Positions 1-5,870 of a stretch of DNA of 7,058 nt are shown here, one piece after another (position 1 is the stretch's first letter; the number at the start of each line of letters is the position of its first letter). Location of the stretch: assembly GCA_023150495.1 (NCBI GenBank), contig JAKLKT010000149.1, positions 1-7,058 of the forward strand, in the 5' to 3' direction. The notes below the pieces were generated by a model, which was not told where the DNA came from, made no database searches, and saw only the letters and a program-made list of their open reading frames with translations. Source of the DNA: Planctomycetota bacterium. Its GTDB lineage: Bacteria > Planctomycetota > PLA2. Both the position numbers and the translations under genes were made by a program.

Positions 1-1
1 C

Positions 2-931
2 GCCGCGGACGTCGTCGCCGCGGCGGAACGGCGGCGCGAGCTCGCGCGGGCGGCCCGTGCCGCGCTCGACGCGGTGCCCGAGCCGGATCGCGTCGAGGTC
101 GGGCAGGACGCGCAGCTCGGCGTCGCGTGGACGGACGCGGTCGAGACGGAGACGTGGCGCGTCGTCGCGACGACCGGACTCGAGGAGGCGAGGAAGGCCG
201 CCGTCATCGCGACGGCCACGGCGCCGCTCTTCGAGGCGTGCTTCGGGGTCGCCGTGGCGCCGCGACCGGGCCAGGTCTGCTACGTGATGGCCGAACGGAA
301 GGACTTCCACGCCGTCCTCGAGCGCCACCCGGGCTGCAAGCCCGAGTTCCGGAAGTTCGCGTGGGAGGTCGCCTCGGCGTGGCTGCCGAGGACGAGCGTC
401 CTCCTCGCGGTCCACGCGCAGGCCGCGACGCGCCTCGAGTACGCCGCGCGCCAGCCGACCGCGGCGCTCATGCTCCGCGCCTTCGGCATCACCGCGAAGC
501 ACGGGTGGGCCTACGAGGGGATCGGGCTCTACCTGACGGAGCTGCTCACGGGCACGCACACGACCTACACGATCCACCCGTCGGACTACGCACGCGACGA
601 CCGGCGGGAGAAGGCGGAGCTGTTCGCGAGGATCCAGGCGGCCGACGCCGACTGGTTCGAGGTCGCGCGCCACCTCGTGCGCGACCGGAAGTGCCCGGAT
701 CTCGTCGAGATGATGTCGAAGGACGTCAACCTGATGGACGCGGCCGACCTCGTCTTCTCGTACGTGCTCGCGGCGTACCTGCTCGAGGCGCAGGCGGACA
801 AGGCGCCGGCCCTCCTGCGCGCGATCGGCGAGAAGAAGGTCCCGTTCCACGAGGCCGTGCCGCAGGCGCTCGGGATCGACGTGCGGACCCTGCAGCAGCG
901 CGTCGAGAGTTGGCTGGCGGGGCGGCGGTAG
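2..931 (+). CDS. Degenerate peptidase-MA/DUF1570-like protein (5'-truncated by window)
   Basis: The frame is open from the first codon of the window to the TAG at 929-931, giving 309 visible residues, so the true start lies upstream. A GTG at 74 falls within continuous helix-like coding sequence and lacks a convincing ribosome binding site. The visible part begins with an Ala/Arg/Glu-rich helix, then an alpha/beta section (WRVVATTGLEEARKAA at about 155-203) like the lead-in of DUF1570/peptidase-MA-like gluzincins. The region where that family has HExxH reads HAQAAT (413-430): the first His is kept, the Glu and second His are not. The downstream third-ligand segment is present as GWAYEGIGLYL (503-535), with Glu at 515-517. 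The C-terminal helices (SYVLAAYLLEA, then GIDVRTLQQRVESWL) match the usual tail of these proteins. I infer a catalytically dead or non-peptidase member; its role is unknown. It is convergent with the minus-strand cluster. The family assignment is by eye and moderate. Confidence 0.6.
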   Translation, partial: AADVVAAAERRRELARAARAALDAVPEPDRVEVGQDAQLGVAWTDAVETETWRVVATTGLEEARKAAVIATATAPLFEACFGVAVAPRPGQVCYVMAERKDFHAVLERHPGCKPEFRKFAWEVASAWLPRTSVLLAVHAQAATRLEYAARQPTAALMLRAFGITAKHGWAYEGIGLYLTELLTGTHTTYTIHPSDYARDDRREKAELFARIQAADADWFEVARHLVRDRKCPDLVEMMSKDVNLMDAADLVFSYVLAAYLLEAQADKAPALLRAIGEKKVPFHEAVPQALGIDVRTLQQRVESWLAGRR

Positions 932-952
932 TCCCTCCCCCCGGCCCCCTCC
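932..952. other. Convergent intergenic gap, no terminator seen
   Basis: These 21 bases separate the stop of the plus-strand gene from the stop of the last minus-strand pilT. On the plus strand they are almost all pyrimidine with one GG. No inverted repeat followed by T-rich sequence is visible for either direction, so termination must be factor-dependent or lie inside the opposing gene. Confidence 0.7.
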
Positions 953-2017
953 CTACTCGTTCACGAACCTCCCGAAGCGGGCCTTGTCGCTCGCCTTCCG
1001 GTAGGCCTCCTCGCCCGAGATCATGCCCTCGCTCGCGAGGCGGAAGAGCGAGTCGTCCATCCGGTGCATGCCCTCGGCCCTGCCGGCCTGGAGCATCGAC
1101 TCGATCTTGTGCGCCGCGCCCTCGCGGATCACGCTCTTCAGCGCGGTGGAGGTGAAGAGGAGCTCGGTCGCGGGGATCCGCCCCTCGACGTCCGAGCGCC
1201 GGCAGAGGATCTGCGAGAGCACGCCCTGGAGCGACTCCGCGAGCATCGAGCGGATCTGGAGCTGCTGCTCCTCCGGGAAGACCTCGACGATCCGGTCGAT
1301 CGTCCGGCCCGCGCTGTTCGTGTGGAGCGTGCTGAAGACGAGCATGCCCATCTCCGCGAGCGTGAGCGCCGAGTGGATCGTCTCCTTGTCGCGCATCTCG
1401 CCGACGAGGAGCAGGTCCGGGTCCTGCCGCGCCGCCGACCGCAGCGCCGCCGCGAACGAGTCCGAGTCGCGTCCCACCTCGCGCTGCGTGAACGTCGACT
1501 CGACATCGATGTGCATGTACTCGATCGGGTCCTCGATCGTCACGATGTGCCGCTTCTCCCGCAGGTTGATCATCGCGAGGAGCGCGGCGAGCGTGCTGCT
1601 CTTGCCGCTGCCCGTCGGTCCGGTGACGAGCACGAGCCCGCTCTGCACGTCCGCGAAGCGCGCGACCTCCGGCGGCAGGCTCAGCTCGTCGAGCGTCGGG
1701 ATGTGCCGCGGGATGAGCCGGAAGACGGCGCCGATCCCGCCCTGGTGGCGGAAGACGTTCACGCGGAAGCGGCCGGCGCCCTCGACGGCGTACGCGAGGT
1801 CGGTCTCGCCGAACCGCTCGAAGATCCCCCTGTGCCGCTCGTCGAGGATCGGCGCGATGAGCTTCTCGACCGGCGCGGAGGGCGCGTCGAGCGGCTCGAG
1901 CGCGCCGTGCACGCGCACCTTCGGCGGGAGACCGTCGAGGAGGTGCAGGTCGGATCCCGACCTCTCGACCACCTGCCGGAGCAGGTCGTCCACGTGCGGG
2001 ATGGGCTTACGGGGCAT
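953..2017 (-). CDS. pilT: PilT-type twitching motility ATPase, second (downstream) copy
   Basis: This 354-residue protein is a cytoplasmic hexameric secretion ATPase that powers type IV pilus retraction by driving disassembly of pilin at the inner membrane base. The N-terminal PAS-like part carries GSDLHLLDGLPPKVRVHG (about 21-38). The RecA-like part has a canonical Walker A, GPTGSGKS (133-140), an Asp box VTIEDPIEY (159-167), Walker B DLLLVGEMRD (201-210) with catalytic Glu207, and a His box STLHTN (229-234). The C-terminal PilT signature region is altered: IREGAAHKIESMLQAG (297-312), where PilT usually has HQI and LQTG. Length is normal for PilT (about 340-380). The ATG at 2017 overlaps the end of the upstream pilT by 11 bases and has a Shine-Dalgarno GAAGAGG seven bases ahead, inside that upstream gene. 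The two copies may work as a PilT/PilU-like pair, but the His-box region resembles PilT more than PilU. No pilB, pilC or pilin gene lies in the window. Confidence 0.93.
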   Translation of the reverse strand: MPRKPIPHVDDLLRQVVERSGSDLHLLDGLPPKVRVHGALEPLDAPSAPVEKLIAPILDERHRGIFERFGETDLAYAVEGAGRFRVNVFRHQGGIGAVFRLIPRHIPTLDELSLPPEVARFADVQSGLVLVTGPTGSGKSSTLAALLAMINLREKRHIVTIEDPIEYMHIDVESTFTQREVGRDSDSFAAALRSAARQDPDLLLVGEMRDKETIHSALTLAEMGMLVFSTLHTNSAGRTIDRIVEVFPEEQQLQIRSMLAESLQGVLSQILCRRSDVEGRIPATELLFTSTALKSVIREGAAHKIESMLQAGRAEGMHRMDDSLFRLASEGMISGEEAYRKASDKARFGRFVNE

Positions 2018-3050
2018 CCTCGAACCTCTTCCGGTTCTTCGCGTGGCGTGCGGCCGTCGCGCGGTCGATGAGCCCCTCCGCGACCATCTCCTGGAGCCGC
2101 GCGTCGAGGTCGATCATCCCCTGCCGCCGGCCCGTCTGGAGCTGCGAGGGGATCTGGTGCGTTCGGCCGTCGCGGATCACGTGGGCGACCGCGGGCGTCA
2201 CCTGGAGGATCTCGTACGCGGGCACGCGGCGGCCCCCGCCGACGCGCGGCAGCAGCCGCTGCGAGATCACCGTGCGGAGCGACGCCGCGATCATCGTGCG
2301 GATCTGGTCCTGCTCCGCGGGCGGGAAGACGTCGATGAGCCGGCTCACGGTCGACGCGGCGTCGCGCGTGTGCAGCGTGCCGAGGACGAGGTGGCCGGTC
2401 TCCGCGGCGACGACCGCGGTGCGGATCGTCTCAACGTCGCGCAGCTCCGAGACGAGGATCACGTTCGGGTCCTCGCGCAGCGCGGCGCGCAGCGCGCGCG
2501 AGAAGGAGCGCGTGTGCGGCCCGACCTGCCGCTGGGTCACGTTGCACCCCTCGCTCGGGAAGACGAACTCGATCGGGTCCTCGATCGTGACGATGTGCTC
2601 CTTGCGCGACCGGTTCACCTGCTGGAGCAGCGCCGCGAGCGTGCAGGTCTTGCCGCAGCCGGCGGGCCCGGTCGCGAGCACCATACCCGTGCGGAACCAC
2701 GTCGCCTCGTTGAGCGACTCCGGGAGCCCGAGCTCCGCGAGCGGCTGGACCGCGAGCGGGATGCACTTGATCGAGAGCGCGGCACCCCGCGCGTGGCGGT
2801 GGAGGTTGACGCGGAACCGGCCGACGTCCTTCGTCTCGAAGCAGAAGTCCACGTCGTTCCCGGGCTCGACGCCGCCGAGCCTCGCGCACGCGGCCGCGAG
2901 CGCGTCCGCCTCCTCCGTGCCGATCTCCTCGCGCGGGAGGCGCGTGATCCCGCCCTCGACGCGCACGTAGGGGACGGCGCCGGCGGAGAGGTGGAGGTCC
3001 GACGCGCCGCGCTGCCGCGCCTCCGAGAGGAACTCCTCGAGCGTGGTCAA
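2007..3050 (-). CDS. pilT: PilT-type twitching motility ATPase, first (upstream) copy
   Basis: This is a 347-residue PilT-family retraction ATPase read from a TTG start at 3050. That start is chosen because GGAG sits eight bases ahead and because it puts GASDLHLSAG at residues 15-24, close to its place in well-known PilT proteins; a GTG at 3083 is the less likely alternative. Walker A reads GPAGCGKT (128-135), departing from the usual GPTGSGKS with Ala130 and Cys132. The Asp box IVTIEDPIEF (153-162) is intact. Walker B is NVILVSELRD (196-205), with Ser201 where Gly is usual, and catalytic Glu202 is kept. The His box GTLHTR (224-229) is present. The C-terminal signature is close to textbook PilT: IRDGRTHQIPSQLQTG (292-307). 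The gene follows the cupin by 17 bases and overlaps the second pilT by 11. All ATPase motifs remain, so it is probably active, possibly with altered nucleotide handling. The open frame runs upstream into other genes, but that is a GC-rich artefact. Confidence 0.92.
   Translation of the reverse strand: MTTLEEFLSEARQRGASDLHLSAGAVPYVRVEGGITRLPREEIGTEEADALAAACARLGGVEPGNDVDFCFETKDVGRFRVNLHRHARGAALSIKCIPLAVQPLAELGLPESLNEATWFRTGMVLATGPAGCGKTCTLAALLQQVNRSRKEHIVTIEDPIEFVFPSEGCNVTQRQVGPHTRSFSRALRAALREDPNVILVSELRDVETIRTAVVAAETGHLVLGTLHTRDAASTVSRLIDVFPPAEQDQIRTMIAASLRTVISQRLLPRVGGGRRVPAYEILQVTPAVAHVIRDGRTHQIPSQLQTGRRQGMIDLDARLQEMVAEGLIDRATAARHAKNRKRFEDAP
2025..2031 (-). promoter_or_regulatory. Shine-Dalgarno for the downstream pilT
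   Basis: GAAGAGG on the minus strand lies seven bases before the ATG at 2017. It is embedded in the last codons of the upstream pilT, so ribosomes finishing that gene pass over it directly, consistent with coupled synthesis of the two ATPases. Confidence 0.65.
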
Positions 3051-3058
3051 TGGGGGGG

Positions 3059-3062
3059 CTCC
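3059..3062 (-). promoter_or_regulatory. Shine-Dalgarno for the TTG-started upstream pilT
   Basis: GGAG on the minus strand lies eight bases before the TTG at 3050 and after the cupin stop at 3068-3070. This site decides the start, because TTG is otherwise a weak choice. A run of seven C residues (3052-3058) fills most of the spacer. Confidence 0.6.
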
Positions 3063-3067
3063 GGGGG

Positions 3068-3508
3068 CTACCCCTTGTGCCACTCGATCTTCCCGCCCGG
3101 CAGGAAGTAGATCATGAACATCGCGCCGCCTTCGACGTTCGCGGGGTGGGTCGTCCCGGGCGGGTAGACGATCCAGCCCGGCGGGTCGCCGTCGAAGGTC
3201 GGCTTGCCCTCGTGCGCGAAGCAGAAGTTGATCTCGCCCGCGGGGTGCGTGTGGCGCATCCCCTTGCCGCGCGAGAGGACGCAGTCGACCGAGAAGCCGC
3301 TCCTCTCCTTCGCGAGGCGGCCGAAGCGCGTCGATCCCGCCTCCTTGGGGCAGAGCTCGTTCGCGTGCTCCCGGCAGAGCTTCCGGAGCTCCGGCAGGTC
3401 GCCGAAGCGCGCCGCGAGGGAGCGCTCGGTCGCGGCCTTGTCGGCGAGGTCGCACTGCGCGAGGTGCGCGAGGACCGGGTCGAGGTGCTTCCAGATCGCG
3501 TCCATCAT
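3068..3508 (-). CDS. Cupin protein, DUF4863 / 4-hydroxylaminobenzoate lyase-like
   Basis: This is a 146-residue protein with an N-terminal helical part (about 1-70) and a single cupin barrel. Cupin motif 1 is HTHPAGEIN (86-94), giving metal ligands His86, His88 and Glu92. Motif 2 is GWIVYPPGTTHPAN (111-124), with His121 as the fourth ligand. The ending MIYFLPGGKIEW (132-143), together with FSVD before the barrel and RFGRLAKE near 61-68, matches my memory of DUF4863. A member of that family, PnbB, converts 4-hydroxylaminobenzoate to protocatechuate and ammonium. There is no signal peptide, so it should be cytoplasmic. No nitroreductase or protocatechuate dioxygenase gene is nearby, so the nitrobenzoate role cannot be assumed; the fold and metal site are much safer than the reaction. 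It starts ATGATG: the first ATG overlaps the lipoprotein stop as ATGA, the second as TGATG, with a weak GGTGGA ahead. Either start gives nearly the same protein. Confidence 0.85.
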   Translation of the reverse strand: MMDAIWKHLDPVLAHLAQCDLADKAATERSLAARFGDLPELRKLCREHANELCPKEAGSTRFGRLAKERSGFSVDCVLSRGKGMRHTHPAGEINFCFAHEGKPTFDGDPPGWIVYPPGTTHPANVEGGAMFMIYFLPGGKIEWHKG

Positions 3509-4425
3509 TCCACCGTGAACGGCAGCTCGTTCGATTCGCCGTCGTCGAGCAGTTCGAAGATGTCCGTGCCCGGGTCCGTGTAGGGATCGACGACCGCGTA
3601 GCAGACGATGACGTCGCCGACGAGCGGGAAGTTGACCGTGCGGATGTTGAAGACCCGCTTCGCCTTCCGGTCGTTGATCCGCGGGATCGCGTCCTCGGAG
3701 ATGAGGATGCCGGCGACCGTGCAGACGGTCTCGACCGGCCCGCGCGACGGCGCGACGTAGAAGATGTGGGTGTCGGTCGGCTGCGGGAGCGGCGCGCCCG
3801 TGCCGTCCACCGGCAGGAAGGGCACGAGCCCGACGGCCGCGTCGGGGCCGACCGCGACGTGCAGGAGCCCGGGCACGGCGCCCGTCGGCACCGTGGCGGT
3901 GATCGTCGTGTCGGTCGAGGAGACAACGGCCCCCTCCACCCCCCCGAAGAAGACGCGCAAGGCGCCCGCAGCGAAGCCGTTGCCGTTGATCGTCACCGTC
4001 GCGCCCTCCTGCGCGGTGTCGGGCACCACGCTCGCGAGCGTGGGCCCGGTGTAGGGCCGCGCCTCGTAGGTCGCGGTGTCGATCACGCCGCCGCCCGTCT
4101 GGAGGTAGACCTCCGCGATCTGCGGCACGCCGACGGGCGGGGGGTCGAGCGTGAGGACGGCGTACTCGCCGCCGATGGTCATGTCGATCGTGCGGTCGAC
4201 GCCGTTGACGACGAGGCGGAGGACGGTCGTCGGGTCGAAGTCCAGGGAGTCCGACGCCATCTTCACCGCGATCTGGAGGGCGGGCTGGTCGGAGACGACG
4301 ACCTGCCCGTCGCCGCGTTCGCCCGCCACGGCGAACCGCTCGGGCCGGACGAAGTCGTACTCCGGGCTGCAGGCGGGAAGGAGGAGGAGCGCGAGGAGGA
4401 GGGAGGGTCGCCGCACGCGGGACAT
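3505..4425 (-). CDS. Lipoprotein with Ig-like and IPT/TIG-type domains
   Basis: The 306-residue product starts with MSRVRRP, a Leu-rich hydrophobic core and a lipobox LLLPAC with Cys19, the pattern of a signal peptidase II substrate, so the mature protein should be lipid-anchored in the envelope. Residues about 36-125 form a beta-rich Ig-like module (NGVDRTIDMT, then GGEYAVLTLDPPPVGVPQIA). Residues about 128-205 are an IPT/TIG domain, opening GPTLASVVPDTAQEGATVTI and containing GNGF and VFFGG. Residues about 223-305 (APSRGPVETVCTVAGILI to SNELPFTV) look like a second, diverged IPT domain, with Cys235 and Cys275 as a possible disulfide pair. No enzyme motif is seen. It does not resemble an ABC substrate-binding protein, so it is probably not the receptor for the neighbouring permeases; adhesion, surface binding or envelope structure are possible. 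The start ATG shares one base with the upstream permease stop (TAATG) and has no clear Shine-Dalgarno, so translation probably depends on re-initiation. Confidence 0.85.
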   Translation of the reverse strand: MSRVRRPSLLLALLLLPACSPEYDFVRPERFAVAGERGDGQVVVSDQPALQIAVKMASDSLDFDPTTVLRLVVNGVDRTIDMTIGGEYAVLTLDPPPVGVPQIAEVYLQTGGGVIDTATYEARPYTGPTLASVVPDTAQEGATVTINGNGFAAGALRVFFGGVEGAVVSSTDTTITATVPTGAVPGLLHVAVGPDAAVGLVPFLPVDGTGAPLPQPTDTHIFYVAPSRGPVETVCTVAGILISEDAIPRINDRKAKRVFNIRTVNFPLVGDVIVCYAVVDPYTDPGTDIFELLDDGESNELPFTVE

Positions 4426-5870
4426 TATTGCCGCAGTTTCGGATCGAGGGCGTCTCGGAGCCCCTCGCCGACGAGATTGAGGATCGTGACGGTGAAGAAG
4501 ATCGCGAAGCCGGGGCTGTGGATGAGCCACGCCTCCTTCGTCTCGCGGCCCTGGAGGAGGACCTGCCCCCAGGACGGGACTTCCGGGTCGCCGAGGCCGA
4601 GGAAGGCGAGGCCGGACTCGAGCAGGATCGCGGAGGCCACGCCGAACGTGGCGGTCACGAAGATCGGGTGGATCGCGTTCGGGAGGATGTGCTTGAACAC
4701 GATGCGCCGTTGCGGGATGCCGAGCGCGCGGGCCGCGAAGACGTAGTCGAGGCCGCGCTCTGAGAGGAACTGGCCCCGGATGAGCCGCGCCGCGCCCGTC
4801 CACCCGATGATCCCGATCGCGAACATGATCATGAAGATGTTCGTTTGGCCCGTCACCGCGACGAGGATCAGGATGAACGCGAACGTAGGGAAGCAGAGCA
4901 TGATCTCGATCAGGCGCGACCCGAGCATGTCCACCCATCGTCCGAAGTAGCCCATGAGCGAGCCGATGATCGTCCCGATCGTGCAGTAGATCGAGACCGC
5001 GACGAGGCCGATCGTAAGCGAGATGCGGGTGCCGTAGAGGATCAGCGCGAACACGTCGCGCCCGTTGCGGTCGGTGCCGAGCAGGTGCCATGTTCCCCAT
5101 CCTCCCGCGAGCGTCGGCGCCTCGACGATTCGGTCCTCGTCGTTGTCGTCGTGGTGGTACCCGATCGGGGGGAGCACCATCGTGTACGCGCGGCTCGGGT
5201 CATCCCGGAGCTTCAGGGCAGCAGCGCGCCGGGCCTCCCAGTGGCGGATCTGCCGCTGCGCCGTCTCGGTCTGATCCTGGGCCGCGAGGCGGTCGGCCTC
5301 GGCGTTGGAGCGTGCCGCGCCTGTCATCTCCGCGTCGCCGAGGCGGATCTCGGCCGACCGGACCAGCGACTGGGACTCCGCGAGCCTCTTCCCGAGAATC
5401 CGAAGCTTCACGTCGGAGACGACCAGCTCCAGTTCGGGCGCGCGCACCTCGAGATAGTCGATCTTCGGCTTCGAGTAACGCAGTGGCCCGAGGAGGATCA
5501 GCAGGTAGGAGCCGACGAGGGGAGCCGCGAGCCCGGCGAGCGCCCGCCGGCGCGTACGTCCGCGGGTGGAGAGCAGGACCACGAGACCCGGCACGAAGAG
5601 CACGAGCAGCAGGTTGAAGAAGAGATCGACGGCGCTCGGGAACCTGTTCTGGTCAAACAGGTCCACGAGCCACGGGAATCGTGGCACGCGCGCCGCCTCC
5701 GGATGCCCTTCGGCCAAGGAGACGTAGAAGGGCGAGCTGGTGCAGAGCACGGGCGCGAAGATCGCGAAGACGAAGAGGAAGGCGAGCAGCCGGAGCGCCC
5801 AGACGGCCATCCGGTTCTTCCCGAACTGCGTCCGGACGATGTCCCAGTAGGTCTTCTCCGGGGCGCTCAT
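4425..5870 (-). CDS. ABC transporter permease, DppC/OppC (YejE-like) family, enlarged
   Basis: Inner-membrane permease subunit of a peptide/nickel-type ABC importer, 481 residues against about 300 in typical DppC/OppC. The N-terminal family segment with TM1 is at about 7-43. The core begins at HLLGTDRNGRDVF (262-274), a family hallmark, followed by predicted helices near 283-307, 319-340, 343-362, 402-424 and 451-470. The EAA coupling loop, AARALGIPQRRIVFKHILPN (379-398), would contact an ATPase not in the window. Between TM1 and the core lies an insert of about 200 residues: a soluble stretch, two extra predicted helices (about 82-100 and 110-128) joined by a very basic loop RGRTRRR, then a polar, Ala/Glu/Arg/Gln-rich probable coiled coil (about 150-222) and an acidic patch YHHDDNDED. 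YejE-type permeases also have a large first loop, but the helix pair is unusual. The ATG overlaps the upstream permease stop as ATGA; the nearest GAGG is about 11 bases away, suggesting coupled translation. Confidence 0.92.
   Translation of the reverse strand: MSAPEKTYWDIVRTQFGKNRMAVWALRLLAFLFVFAIFAPVLCTSSPFYVSLAEGHPEAARVPRFPWLVDLFDQNRFPSAVDLFFNLLLVLFVPGLVVLLSTRGRTRRRALAGLAAPLVGSYLLILLGPLRYSKPKIDYLEVRAPELELVVSDVKLRILGKRLAESQSLVRSAEIRLGDAEMTGAARSNAEADRLAAQDQTETAQRQIRHWEARRAAALKLRDDPSRAYTMVLPPIGYHHDDNDEDRIVEAPTLAGGWGTWHLLGTDRNGRDVFALILYGTRISLTIGLVAVSIYCTIGTIIGSLMGYFGRWVDMLGSRLIEIMLCFPTFAFILILVAVTGQTNIFMIMFAIGIIGWTGAARLIRGQFLSERGLDYVFAARALGIPQRRIVFKHILPNAIHPIFVTATFGVASAILLESGLAFLGLGDPEVPSWGQVLLQGRETKEAWLIHSPGFAIFFTVTILNLVGEGLRDALDPKLRQ

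Noticed and set aside
74..931. GTG at 74 as the real start of the plus-strand gene
   Set aside because: The frame is open to the window edge and the preceding 24 codons encode a plausible Ala/Arg/Glu helix. No convincing ribosome binding site precedes 74.
3051..3074. G-quadruplex on the plus strand in the G7/G5 tract
   Set aside because: Only two separate long G runs are present, not four spaced runs, so a stable three-layer quadruplex is not well supported.
1023..3110. Long plus-strand open frame antisense to both pilT genes (695 codons)
   Set aside because: Its product is rich in Arg, Ser and Pro with no recognisable domain, and it lies opposite two genes with complete PilT motifs. GC-rich DNA commonly leaves such antisense frames open.
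2007..3926. Single 639-codon minus frame that would extend the upstream PilT at its N-terminus
   Set aside because: The part above 3050 is low-complexity Arg/Ser/Pro sequence in a shadow frame of the cupin and lipoprotein genes. The TTG at 3050 has a Shine-Dalgarno and gives the normal PilT N-terminus.
3766..4746. Plus-strand frame of 326 codons opposite the lipoprotein and DppC genes, and similar frames at 4845-5903 and 127-1155
   Set aside because: The products are Arg/Asp/Glu/Gly-rich with no motifs and overlap well-supported genes. They are mirror frames of GC-rich coding DNA.
3505..5100. Lipoprotein extended upstream to a start at 5100
   Set aside because: The extension is a shadow of the DppC gene. 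The ATG at 4425 is followed at once by a signal peptide and lipobox.
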